Assembly (NCBI GenBank): GCA_041752115.1 | Contig: JBGSHS010000341.1 | Span: forward strand, 1 to 64,000 | Length of the DNA stretch: 64,000 nt | Origin: JAJRVM01 sp041752115 | GTDB taxonomy: Bacteria; Planctomycetota; Planctomycetia; Pirellulales; Pirellulaceae | Reading direction: 5' to 3' | Shown: piece after piece, positions 8,747 through 17,699 of the stretch | Layout: every line of letters starts with the position of its first letter | How positions within the stretch are numbered: position 1 is the first letter of the stretch | Position numbers and translations under genes: made by a program | The notes under the pieces: generated by a model | Told to the model about the DNA's origin: nothing | What the model saw: the letters and a program-made list of their open reading frames with translations, nothing else | Databases searched by the model: none

Positions 8747-8761
8747 CTCCATCTTTTTGTC
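8736..8761. repeat. Family B single arm, copy B2
   Basis: Two atcttttt-g units spaced 15 bases apart (8736 and 8751) match the right arm of the family B inverted repeat. The left arm is not seen, unless the gyrB terminator stem has replaced it. Confidence 0.5.
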
Positions 8762-8803
8762 CTCCTCTGCTTCTCTCCCGAGGATGGATGACCTCCTGCT
8801 TCT

Positions 8804-9859
8804 CTAGGCCCTAAGGCGTTCGACCAGGGCGTTGGTCAACTGCGAGGTGTTGAGATCTCCTCCCAGATCTCTCGTGAGGAAACCGGCGGCGAACGTCTGC
8901 TCGACCGCCTGCCGGATAACCGCTGCCCCCTCGCCTTCGCCCAGCCACTGGAGCATCATGGCGGCGCTGAGAATTGCTCCCGTCGGGTTGGCGATTCCCT
9001 GCCCGGCAATATCGGGGGCTGAGCCATGAACCGGTTCAAACAGAGAAGGGAACGTGCGCTGCGGGTTGAGATTGGCGGATGGGTTCAATCCCAGGCTGCC
9101 GGTAATGCCACCTGTTAAATCGCTCAAGATATCCCCAAACAGATTCGATGCGACAATGACGTCAAAGGTGTGCGGGCGCTGAATCAAATGGACGGTGGCC
9201 GCATCGATATGCAGCTTCTCCGTCGCCACATCGGGATACTGAGGCGTCAGTTCCACGAATGTCCTATCCCACAGCCCGTAGGCATACGGAAGCGCGTTGG
9301 ACTTGGTCATCATGGCCAGCTTCCGCCGCCGACTCCGAGCCAATTCGAAGGCGAAGTGCAGAATCCGCTCCACTCCCCGCCGCGTGTGAATCGCCCCCTG
9401 CAGTGCCACTTCGTCGGGCGTGTCCGCGGCGAGTGATCCGCCATTGTCGACGTATTCTCCTTCCGAATTCTCGCGGACCACCACCAGGTCGACCGGCAGG
9501 TCACTGCGCAGCGGGCTGCTCACCGCTCGATACGTCTGGGCCGGCCGGACATTCGCATAGAGTCCAAATGTCTGACGAATCTGTAGCAGCGGGACGAGCG
9601 TGACGCTGTCGGGCAGACGAGCGGGCCAGCCGACAGCACCGAGGAAGATGGCGTCGAACTCCGCCAGCGTCGTGAGAAAGTCCTCAGGCACGACGCGTCC
9701 GTGTCGATCGTAGTAGTCCATGCCCCAAGGAAATCGCTCGTATTCGAGCCGGAATCCGCCGACAGACCGCTGGACCGCGTCGAGCACGGCGACCGAAGCG
9801 TCCAACACCTCCGGCCCGATTCCATCACCAGGATAGAGGGCGATGCGATACGACTTCAT
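8804..9859 (-). CDS. D-malate/tartrate dehydrogenase-like enzyme (isopropylmalate dehydrogenase family)
   Basis: 351 residues, normal for the family. It opens RIALYPGDGIGPEV and has YYDRHGRVVPEDF and FDAIFLGAVGWP, followed by LPDS, a run that resembles DmlA/TtuC rather than LeuB. Further motifs are VVRENSEGEYVDNGG, TKSNALPY, the metal/substrate segment DVIVASNLFGDILSDL, and PSANLNP followed by FEPVHGSAPDIAGQGIANP. Such enzymes oxidise and decarboxylate D-malate, tartrate or related 2-hydroxyacids with NAD+ and a divalent metal. It is convergent with gyrB and divergent from the rluA-like gene. A 3-isopropylmalate activity cannot be ruled out, but no leuA/C/D genes are near. Confidence 0.82.
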   Translation of the reverse strand: MKSYRIALYPGDGIGPEVLDASVAVLDAVQRSVGGFRLEYERFPWGMDYYDRHGRVVPEDFLTTLAEFDAIFLGAVGWPARLPDSVTLVPLLQIRQTFGLYANVRPAQTYRAVSSPLRSDLPVDLVVVRENSEGEYVDNGGSLAADTPDEVALQGAIHTRRGVERILHFAFELARSRRRKLAMMTKSNALPYAYGLWDRTFVELTPQYPDVATEKLHIDAATVHLIQRPHTFDVIVASNLFGDILSDLTGGITGSLGLNPSANLNPQRTFPSLFEPVHGSAPDIAGQGIANPTGAILSAAMMLQWLGEGEGAAVIRQAVEQTFAAGFLTRDLGGDLNTSQLTNALVERLRA

Positions 9860-10205
9860 AGGGTGTCCCCATGGGCAGTTAGCGGAGTCGATTCCAGGTG
9901 CACGGGGCTTCTCTGCCTGATATCATAGTTCGCTGGCGGCAGAGTGCTTCAAGCCGGCCAACATCGGACGATTCGTTCGATTTGCCTCTGCGGGGATACC
10001 CCGCGGGATCGTGAACGGTTCGCTTTTTCGGCGCGTGAGGTTCGATGCGATTCTCGCATACATCCTCACGCCACACTAGACTCGTTGAAGCATTCTGTCG
10101 CCTTCGTTTACTATGCACTCTCCTGTCACGATTGCCCGAGCAGATCCCACGGTAGAATAGACAGCGGTTCCGAACGACATTCTCGCCACCCCACGACAGA
10201 CTCTC
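9860..10205. other. Divergent promoter region
   Basis: 346 bases between two divergently transcribed genes, so promoters for both should lie here. A compact hairpin gcggggataccccgc is at 9990-10004. I could not assign -35/-10 boxes with confidence. Confidence 0.4.
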
Positions 10206-11081
10206 ATGGCCTCGACATTCACCGTGGATCAGCCGGCTGAGCTTCTTTCGTTTCTGTGCGCTTGCCATCCCAAAGCGAAGCGGACCACGGTGCGCCAGTG
10301 GCTCAAACACGGCGCCGTGCTGGTGAACGGCCAGCCGTGCACGCATTCGCGTCACATGCTGCAGGTGGGCGATACGGTGGCAATCCTCCCGAAGGATGAG
10401 GTGCATCGACCGGCTGCGTTGCCCAGGGGGATGAAGCTGTTATACGAAGACGAATGCCTGATCGTGATTGACAAACCCGCAGATCTGCTGAGCATGGCCA
10501 GCGAGGGGCAACGTGAGAAGACCGCCTACGCCTTTCTCACCCATTACGTCCGCGGCGGAAATCGGCTTAGTCGTGACCGAGTGTGGATCGTCCACCGACT
10601 GGATCGGGAAACGTCGGGCGTGATGCTGTTTGCGAAGTCACAGCGAGCTCAAGAGGTACTTCAAGCGAACTGGAGCCAGGTAGAGAAGCACTATCTGGCA
10701 ATTGTGGAAGGTCGACTCCCCGCCAATGAGGGTGTCTGGCAATCGCACCTGGACGAAAGTCATCCTTACCGAGTCTTCAGCGCCCCCGAGAGCGACACGA
10801 CGCGCCTGGCGGTCACTCAGTTTCGAGTGCTCAAACAGAGCAACACCTACACGCTCGTCGAGCTCCATCCGAAGACGGGCCGACGCAACCAGCTGCGTGT
10901 GCACCTGGCCGACGTGCATTGTCCGATCGTCGGTGACGACAAGTACGGCGCTCGCACGAATCCTGTCGGTCGACTGGGACTGCATGCCAGCTCGCTGCAG
11001 TTCCATCATCCGACTTCCGGAGAACGGGTACGATTTCAATCACCCCTCCCTGCCCTGCTGGCCCGACTCTGCAGAGGGTGA
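10206..11081 (+). CDS. RluA-family RNA pseudouridine synthase
   Basis: 291 residues. An S4-like RNA-binding domain occupies about residues 1-65 (RTTVRQWLKHGAVLVNGQ). The catalytic domain contains LIVIDKPADLLSM and the RluA motif HRLDRETSGVMLFAKS, whose aspartate (residue 133) is the catalytic base, then HPKTGRRNQLRVHLA and GDDKYGA. It isomerises uridines in rRNA or tRNA in the cytoplasm. Which site cannot be told from sequence: RluA, RluC and RluD share these motifs. The ATG follows the divergent gap directly. Confidence 0.9.
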   Translation: MASTFTVDQPAELLSFLCACHPKAKRTTVRQWLKHGAVLVNGQPCTHSRHMLQVGDTVAILPKDEVHRPAALPRGMKLLYEDECLIVIDKPADLLSMASEGQREKTAYAFLTHYVRGGNRLSRDRVWIVHRLDRETSGVMLFAKSQRAQEVLQANWSQVEKHYLAIVEGRLPANEGVWQSHLDESHPYRVFSAPESDTTRLAVTQFRVLKQSNTYTLVELHPKTGRRNQLRVHLADVHCPIVGDDKYGARTNPVGRLGLHASSLQFHHPTSGERVRFQSPLPALLARLCRG

Positions 11082-11773
11082 GACGACCGGATCACCCCGC
11101 GTGTTCGTATGGCGGGGGGACAATTATAGCTCACGATGTGCGACAGACACTCCCTTGTCATCCATATGCCATGGCGACACGGTCTGCAATAGTGACCTAT
11201 CTTTGATCGGTTCAGCTCCTGATGTGCTAGGGTCGGCAGAATCCGTACAGTCCGTACATCAGGGACATGTCCTGTGCTGTTTGCCTTCGCGATTGGCAGT
11301 TCAGCAACGGGCACTTTGGCAACAAGAGTGGGTTGCTGGAGGTTGCTCAGAGAACATGCAGATCCCGCCGTGACTCGGCGGTGTGTGTGTGCTTGGGCAA
11401 AGATCTGCTGGATCTTCACCACTTACGGGGCACGGTTCGTTCGACACGAACGAGCTGCGAGTCGTGTGATCGAATTCCCGAGGTTTCACGGAGAAAGTGA
11501 ATCCCATCGTGCCGCTGCGAGGGTGCACTTGCCGGTTTCCAGCCGAAAGCGCACGGGGAAGCGCCCCGGGTCTTACGTCCACACCTGATTATGGCTGCCG
11601 AGAGAACCTTGCCTATGGTTCAGGTCCAACGGTGACCGACGTGGCCTGGTTCGCGATCGATTTCATTGTCCGTCGGTATTAGTTTGACTGTCAACGAGAC
11701 AGAAGGCTCACATTTCTCGCGAGTGCGTGTGGAGCCCGAGTCTGCGTTCGACAGCTGAAGAAAGGAAGTGGAG
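11082..11773. other. Long gap before the chemoreceptor gene
   Basis: 692 bases without a convincing gene. It holds a small perfect hairpin tcgttcg-aca-cgaacga (11437-11453). Reading frames here are short, overlapping and unlike any known family. The end (11761-11768, aaaggaag) is the ribosome-binding site of the next gene. No tRNA or riboswitch pattern was recognised. Confidence 0.45.
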
Positions 11774-14074
11774 ATGTTCTCGCGAATGAAGACTGGAACG
11801 AAGACTCTGTGTGGATTCGGAATTGCGGTTGTCATCACGGCCGTCGTTGGTGTTGTCGGGTATTGGGGCATCAGTAAGCTCTCCATTGCAGCCGATGAGA
11901 TCGGTACCGTGCGATTGGCGAGTGTACGGGGCTTGAACCTGATTGCGAAGGGGCAGTTGGAGGTCGGGTATGCCCTGCGTGGTTTGATTCACCCCCAGAT
12001 GATGGACCCCAAAGTACGAGCAGCCCAGTACGAGCGTTACGCCAAGGGAATGAAATTAGCCGACGATGGTTGGCAGATGTATGAGCCGTTGCCTCAGACG
12101 ACGGAAGAGGCAGTGATGTGGAAGGAATTCCAAGCAGACTGGCAAGCTTGGAAAGCCACTGCGGAAGAGCTCGTACGTGTCTCGCAGGAGAAGGACCAGG
12201 TGGTCGCGGGCGGAACGGCGCTCACCGACGCAAAGGTCCTGGGCATCGACCAGCAGACGATGACCGTTGCGGCGAATTCTCGCGACAAGATGGATGCTTC
12301 GGCCGCCACACTCGATCAGCTGATCAAGCTCAATGCGACGCTGGGTGACGAGGGGGTTGCCATGGCAACCTCGACAGCGCGCATCTCGACGATTGCCATC
12401 TTCGTTGTTTTTGGAGTGGGTGTGGCCGCCCTGTCGCTTCTTGGCTGGTTCCTGTCCCGGAGCATCTCCAAGGTGCTGCGCTCGCTGATCAGCGAAACGG
12501 TCCGGCTGTCGCAAGCGGCGGTTCGCGGAGAGCTGCAGACTCGCGGCAATCCTGAACTCGTCAATCTGGAGTTCCGACCCATCGTGCAGGGAGTCAACGA
12601 GACCCTGGACGCGGTCATCGGCCCCTTGAACGTGGCGGCCGAATACGTCGATCGCATTTCGAAGGGAGATCTTCCGCCCAGAATTACGGACGCCTATCAA
12701 GGTGACTTCAACGAGATCAAGAACAACCTCAACCAGTGCATCGATGCGATCAACGGGTTGGTGACCGACATGAAACATATGTCGGACGAACACAACAAGG
12801 GTGATATCGATGTCTACATCGATGTCGACCGATTCCAAGGGGCTTATCGCGACATGGCCAGCGGGATCAACGAGATGGTATCCGGCCATATCGCAGTCAA
12901 GAAGAAGGCAATGGCCTGTATTGCCGAATTCGGAGCTGGCAACTTTGAAGCGTCGCTGGAGAAATTTCCCGGCAAGAAGGCCTTCATCAACGAGACGATT
13001 GAACAAGTCCGCTCCAATCTCAAGAACGTGGCTGCCGAAGCCAACCTGTTGGCGACTGCCGCCGTCAAGGGAGAGTTGAATACGCGTGTTGACGACGGCA
13101 AGTACGCCGGTGCATGGAAGCAGATTATTCAGGGCATGAACAAGACGCTGGAAGGATTCGCGGTGCCAATCCAGGATATTGCCAAGATCCTCAAACGGCT
13201 GGCCGCCAAGGACTTCTCCCGAGTCGTCGAGAGCCAATATCCTGGTGCCTATGGTGAGCTGCGCGATAACGTGAACCAGGTGATCGAGGCGATTCGGGAT
13301 GCCATTCAGCAGATCAATGAGAGCGCGAATCAGTTTGCCGAAGGAGCACGCGTGATCGCGGAAAGTTCCCAGACGCTGGCCTCCGGAGCCCAGACGCAAA
13401 GTTCAAGTGTCGAAGAGATGTCAGCGGCCATCGAAGAACTGGCCCGGTCGGTCGAAGGTGTGAAGGAAAACGCCTCCGAGGCGACGAAAGTTGCTGCCGA
13501 GGCTAATCGACTGGCCGATGAGGGAGGTCGCGCGGTGCAGAAGTCGGTGGAATCGATGGGACAAATTCGCACCAGTTCGACGCAGATTGCCGAGATCATT
13601 CAGGTCATTTCAGAGATCGCCAGCCAGACGAATCTGCTCGCTCTCAATGCTGCCATCGAAGCAGCTCGAGCGGGTGAACACGGCATGGGCTTCGCCGTCG
13701 TGGCCGATGAAGTGCGGAAGCTGGCCGAACGCTCCAACCAGGCGGCAGGGGAAATTTCGGGTCTCATCAAGGAATCGACCGCTCGCGTGGAAGAGGGAGC
13801 TCAGCTGAGCGATCAGACCGGCGAATCGCTCAAACAGATCATCCGAGCGGCGGAAGCTACGGCCCAGAAGATTTCGGAAATCGCCGCTGCCACGATCGAG
13901 CAGGCTGCCAACGCCGAGGAAGTTTCGAAGGCCATCCAGGGAGTGGCGGCCGTCACGGAACAATCTGCTGCCGGCAGCGAAGAGATGGCCTCCAGCAGTG
14001 AACAACTTGGAGCCCAGGCCATGTCGCTGCGCGAGATGGTCAGTCAGTTCACCGTCGGGTCCGCCGGACGGTAA
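11774..14074 (+). CDS. Methyl-accepting chemotaxis protein with multiple HAMP-like repeats
   Basis: 766 residues. A first membrane helix is near residues 10-35, followed by an extracytoplasmic sensor helix bundle, then a second helix near 206-230 (AIFVVFGVGVAALSLLGWFL). After it come repeated HAMP-like units, recognisable by the recurring AAxxGELxTR and IxxGMNxTLE patterns, up to about residue 510. The rest is the coiled-coil signalling domain with the conserved hairpin tip IASQTNLLALNAAIEAARAG. MCPs signal through CheW to the kinase CheA. The ATG at 11774 follows aaaggaag. A GTG at 11768 in frame is possible but lies within the Shine-Dalgarno. cheW follows; no cheA is present. Confidence 0.93.
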   Translation: MFSRMKTGTKTLCGFGIAVVITAVVGVVGYWGISKLSIAADEIGTVRLASVRGLNLIAKGQLEVGYALRGLIHPQMMDPKVRAAQYERYAKGMKLADDGWQMYEPLPQTTEEAVMWKEFQADWQAWKATAEELVRVSQEKDQVVAGGTALTDAKVLGIDQQTMTVAANSRDKMDASAATLDQLIKLNATLGDEGVAMATSTARISTIAIFVVFGVGVAALSLLGWFLSRSISKVLRSLISETVRLSQAAVRGELQTRGNPELVNLEFRPIVQGVNETLDAVIGPLNVAAEYVDRISKGDLPPRITDAYQGDFNEIKNNLNQCIDAINGLVTDMKHMSDEHNKGDIDVYIDVDRFQGAYRDMASGINEMVSGHIAVKKKAMACIAEFGAGNFEASLEKFPGKKAFINETIEQVRSNLKNVAAEANLLATAAVKGELNTRVDDGKYAGAWKQIIQGMNKTLEGFAVPIQDIAKILKRLAAKDFSRVVESQYPGAYGELRDNVNQVIEAIRDAIQQINESANQFAEGARVIAESSQTLASGAQTQSSSVEEMSAAIEELARSVEGVKENASEATKVAAEANRLADEGGRAVQKSVESMGQIRTSSTQIAEIIQVISEIASQTNLLALNAAIEAARAGEHGMGFAVVADEVRKLAERSNQAAGEISGLIKESTARVEEGAQLSDQTGESLKQIIRAAEATAQKISEIAAATIEQAANAEEVSKAIQGVAAVTEQSAAGSEEMASSSEQLGAQAMSLREMVSQFTVGSAGR

Positions 14075-14102
14075 CGAGACGAGAGGGAGTGGCCTGGTAC
14101 GG

Positions 14103-14158
14103 CACTGGCGAAGCCAGTGGCACACCGAAGTCAGTGGCACCCTGAAGTCAGTGCCACT
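14103..14158. repeat. Short palindromic repeat between MCP and CheW genes
   Basis: Contains a hairpin cactggc-gaa-gccagtg (14103-14119), then two direct copies of gtcagtggcac-like sequence and a closing inverted agtgccact. This sort of iterated palindrome is non-coding filler. It could form a structured RNA between two co-transcribed genes. Confidence 0.6.
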
Positions 14159-14194
14159 CTGGCAAAAACGACAATCCATGCATGGGAGCCGAAT

Positions 14195-14710
14195 ATGAGC
14201 ACTGTTGCCGAAACGAACGGGACGCTGGAAACCACGCTGTCGGAAACGCACGGCACGACCCAGTTAGTGAGCTTTGAACTGGCCAATGAGCTGTACGGCA
14301 TCGAAATTACCAAGGTCCGGGAAATTATCCTGATCTCCGATATCACTCGCATCCCGCAGACTCCGCGGTACGTGCTGGGGTTGATTAACCTGCGCAGTGC
14401 CGTGATCCCGGTCATTGACCTGCGCGTGCTGTTCGGATTGACGGAAGGCGAGCGGACGGGTGACAGTCGGATCATGGTCCTGCAGTCGCGCGACAAGACG
14501 ATTGGCATCATGGTCGATGCGGTCCGAGAGGTATTGCGTGTGACCCGGGAGAATATCGCGCCACCTCCCGCCACGGTCGCCGGCTTGGGCAAGGAATACC
14601 TGACAGGACTGGTGAAGCTGGAATCCCAGCTGCTGATTCTCCTGGACATCGATCGAATCCTGGATGGCAATGCCATGGAATCGCTTGAACGCATTGCCAA
14701 CAAGGCGTGA
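14195..14710 (+). CDS. cheW: CheW-type chemotaxis coupling protein
   Basis: 171 residues. After a Thr/Glu-rich start, the CheW fold begins TTQLVSFELANELYGIEI, has VREIILISDITRIPQTP, GLINLRSAVIPVIDLR and a C-terminal LLILLDIDRIL, all standard CheW elements. It would link the upstream receptor to a CheA kinase encoded elsewhere. I chose the ATG at 14195; an in-frame ATG at 14117 would translate the palindromic repeat. The two genes are on one strand and 120 bases apart, so are probably co-transcribed. Confidence 0.93.
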   Translation: MSTVAETNGTLETTLSETHGTTQLVSFELANELYGIEITKVREIILISDITRIPQTPRYVLGLINLRSAVIPVIDLRVLFGLTEGERTGDSRIMVLQSRDKTIGIMVDAVREVLRVTRENIAPPPATVAGLGKEYLTGLVKLESQLLILLDIDRILDGNAMESLERIANKA

Positions 14711-14793
14711 GACAACGTCCGTTCGGATCGTCTGAAGAGAAGCCCATGGTGCCGGATCATGGGCTTCTCGCGTGTGCGGCACGAAGGCGAGCC

Positions 14794-17391
14794 TTACGCA
14801 GTCGCCCCGGATCGCAGGTTCCAGCCGCGTAATCGCAGTTCAATTTCTGCAGGAGCATCGCGCAGCTCAGCGCTCAGCGTCTTCCGCTCCTGAGGCAGCA
14901 GCGTCACAAAGTTGTCAGACCAGAGAATCGGGATGATCGGTCGCTCCGTACCGGCATCAAGCGCCAACACCTCAACGCACAAGGCAATGCTGCTGCCGCT
15001 GTTCGTGAGTGTGACCGTTAATCGGTCACGGTCGTGCGGTGGCTGCGCGGTGATCTGCAGGTCGACGGTAGTGGAGGGGAGACGGCTGAGCGCGCGATAG
15101 TCCGCGTATTGCCTGCTCGGCGTGTAGTACTCCCACGGCTGCACTTTCGCTTCATAATCCAGCAGATCGGGCGTGGTGCTCAGCCAGTAGACATTCGAGG
15201 CGATTTCGGCCTCTCCCTGGGAGAGGCCGAGACGCAGGAAGGAGACTGGCGAATCGTCGGGCAGTGCAGGCAGCGAGCCGATCTGTCGCGACGATTGCGG
15301 CAGCGCGCCGCAGGAGATCCTCTCGTGATAGAGTGTGCGGCCGGTCAGATCAACGAGCTGAATCGCTGCCGCCAGGTTCTCCAACGTCTCGAGTGTGTCG
15401 TTGACCAGGAAAACACTATGGCGGGCGTAGTCGTAGACCAGTTGAAGTGGCGTGCAAGCCTGACGAGTGGCGTAGAACGCGCCCGTCGGCTGGAGAAACC
15501 AGTCGTAGAGTTGCCAGTAGAGTTTCGGCCAGGCCGCATTGAGCATCCACTGGACGACGCCCGTGGCTCGTCCCTTGTGAACTCGGAAGGCCTCGAACAT
15601 CGGCCGAGCCAGTTCGTAGTTCAGCACCTGAGCCACGTAGGCAAAACGCTCGGGAGTGTCGACGTCCCCGTAGCGTCTCCGCAGCGCCTCGCAGAAGCAA
15701 TCCAGAGTCGAAAAGGCGTTCAAGCCGCAGTGGAAGTTCCAGACGTCATCGATCGGCCACAGGTGGTCCCGAGGAATCATCCGCTGAAGACTCTCCCAGA
15801 CCGGTACCACGGCGCCCGGGCAGGTTTCGGTATTCAACCCGTACGCACCGCCACGGCGATGGTCCTCGTACCAGTAGACGGGCGGAGTGTATTGGTAAGG
15901 GCCGAGCATTTTGACCCCCGTCGGACCACTCACGTCGCTGACAATCACCTCCTTGCCGATGATTGCCTGCTCGCTGCCAACGCCACCAGTCGAGGCCAGA
16001 TAAGGCCGGTCCGGGTCATAGCGCCGGAATGTCTCGACGTAGTTCCGTTCCAGATCGGGGTGCGGAACCTTGTCACTGGCGACCGTCCAGACAAAGATGC
16101 TCGGATGGTGACGCAGCCAAAGAACCTGGTCCGTCCAGCACCGACTGATCAAGTCGATGTCGCCCGCTGAACTGACGCCTCCAAACCGCTCATCGACCGG
16201 TCTTCCCAGATATTCCTCGTGTTCCCAGTGACAACTCCAGCCGACCATCATCAAAATGCCATGGCGGTCGCACAGATCGTAAAGCGTTTGGTCGGTGCCC
16301 CAGATGCCTTCCAGGCGAATGGTATTCAGGTGAAGATGCTTGACGTAGCGAATCTGGGCTTCCAGACTCTCGGGCGAGTCGGCCAAGAGGAGATCATCTG
16401 TCCAGCCGCCGGCCTTGATCAAGACGTCTCGCCCATTGATGCGATAGCCGCGGTGACCCTGACTGTTGGAGTAATCGTCAACCTGGCGAATACCGAACGT
16501 CACGTGACGTTGGTCCGACAAGACACTTCCGACGCGGCACTCGAGTTCCAACCGGTACAGCTCAGCAGCTCCAAGATCGTGTGGCCACCACAGCCGAGGC
16601 TGCTGGAGAACCAGTGATCGGTATTGCGAAGGAGAAAACTTCACTTCCTGTCTCTCGCCCGCTGCAAGCTTCACTTCCTGCTGCAGTGACAGAGACTCGA
16701 CACAGACTCTCAAAGTCGCCTGTACAGGGTAATCAGCGTGATTCACCAGCTCGGCCGTGATCGTCAATTCAGCCTGCTCGAACGATCCCGTCTCGACATG
16801 TGTGTGGACAAACGGGTTGTCGATCGACACGGATCGGCACCTGCGGAGCGTCACTGGGCGAAAGAGCCCCATGTTGCCGTCGGGGGGTGGCGGGTTCCAG
16901 TCGACGAAACCGGTGGAAAAATCGCCCGGTTGGGGGCCCAGCACCTCGATGGCCAGCACATTCATTCCCTCGTTCACGCGGGTCGACACGTCCAGTTGGA
17001 ATCGACGATAGGCCCCTCGCAGGTCCGTGCTGTTCATCAGCTGCCGGCCGTTGAGCCAGACGTTGCCGGCATAGTTGACGCCGTCGAGCTGCAGCAGCAC
17101 CGTTTCGGCAGGTTCGAGTGCGGGCAGCTCGAACTGAGTGCGATACCACCATGGCCTGCGAAATCGCTCCCGCGGGATCTCTTGCAGGCGAGTGCCGAAA
17201 TGCGGTTCTGGATACTCTCCCGCAGCAACCAAAGCTGCCAGCACCGTGGTCGGTACGCGGGCGGAGTACCACGATCGGTCGTCGAAATCGGCTGAGGCGA
17301 TTGCCGCTCCGTCAGATCTCAGTTCGGCGGACGACTGGATCCGCCAGGCGCTGAGGGAGATACCCGATAGTGTGCTTCGATGGCCGTTCAC
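14794..17391 (-). CDS. GH2-family exo-beta-glucosaminidase/mannosidase-like enzyme
   Basis: 865 residues with the GH2 plan: jelly-roll sugar-binding domain (about 15-195), immunoglobulin-like domain, TIM barrel (about 320-610), further beta domains. DWNPPPPDGNMGLFRPV in the first domain resembles exo-beta-D-glucosaminidase (CsxA) rather than lacZ types. In CsxA-type enzymes the acid/base is an aspartate in an S-D motif and the nucleophile a glutamate in T-E-T. Here these fit Asp440 (VASDKVP) and Glu522 (NTETCPG). I see no signal peptide, unlike the neighbours, so it may act in the cytoplasm unless exported another way. The substrate is probably chitosan-type oligosaccharide or another beta-linked sugar; a beta-mannosidase role remains possible. 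Confidence 0.8.
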   Translation of the reverse strand: MNGHRSTLSGISLSAWRIQSSAELRSDGAAIASADFDDRSWYSARVPTTVLAALVAAGEYPEPHFGTRLQEIPRERFRRPWWYRTQFELPALEPAETVLLQLDGVNYAGNVWLNGRQLMNSTDLRGAYRRFQLDVSTRVNEGMNVLAIEVLGPQPGDFSTGFVDWNPPPPDGNMGLFRPVTLRRCRSVSIDNPFVHTHVETGSFEQAELTITAELVNHADYPVQATLRVCVESLSLQQEVKLAAGERQEVKFSPSQYRSLVLQQPRLWWPHDLGAAELYRLELECRVGSVLSDQRHVTFGIRQVDDYSNSQGHRGYRINGRDVLIKAGGWTDDLLLADSPESLEAQIRYVKHLHLNTIRLEGIWGTDQTLYDLCDRHGILMMVGWSCHWEHEEYLGRPVDERFGGVSSAGDIDLISRCWTDQVLWLRHHPSIFVWTVASDKVPHPDLERNYVETFRRYDPDRPYLASTGGVGSEQAIIGKEVIVSDVSGPTGVKMLGPYQYTPPVYWYEDHRRGGAYGLNTETCPGAVVPVWESLQRMIPRDHLWPIDDVWNFHCGLNAFSTLDCFCEALRRRYGDVDTPERFAYVAQVLNYELARPMFEAFRVHKGRATGVVQWMLNAAWPKLYWQLYDWFLQPTGAFYATRQACTPLQLVYDYARHSVFLVNDTLETLENLAAAIQLVDLTGRTLYHERISCGALPQSSRQIGSLPALPDDSPVSFLRLGLSQGEAEIASNVYWLSTTPDLLDYEAKVQPWEYYTPSRQYADYRALSRLPSTTVDLQITAQPPHDRDRLTVTLTNSGSSIALCVEVLALDAGTERPIIPILWSDNFVTLLPQERKTLSAELRDAPAEIELRLRGWNLRSGATA

Positions 17392-17492
17392 AGTGACACT
17401 CCTCTAGCACGTCTCTGCCGATGGGAACCGACCGCAGGTAAGTGCTGCGGCGCCAGATGGTTCATTTTCCTGATTATGGCACAGCTGTCGAG

Positions 17493-17605
17493 CGTAGCGC
17501 GGACTTCAGTCCGCGACGGAACCGGGGAAACGCATGGCGGTGGTAGGTATGGGGACGGGGCGATCACGCACTCAAGTGCGTGCTACGTGCGTGCTACGTG
17601 CTACG
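17493..17605. repeat. Family A palindromic element, copy A1
   Basis: Begins cgtagcgcggacttcagtcc, continues gcg and a GC-rich spacer with ggtggtaggtatgggg, and ends tcacgcactcaagtgcgtgc with two further gtgctacg units. Two small hairpins form the ends. Other copies lie at 25451-25567, 39165-39270 (inverted), 42856-42900 (half), 54648-54754 and 59458-59570. It fills the divergent gap between the GH2 and aminotransferase genes, which is otherwise empty. Confidence 0.9.
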
Positions 17606-17699
17606 GCACTTGCACAATCGCGGGCACGTCGACCAGAATAAGGGCCGATGTGAGGCGCTGATACGCCCAGAACGGAGCGCGCAAAGAGGGACTCGAACC

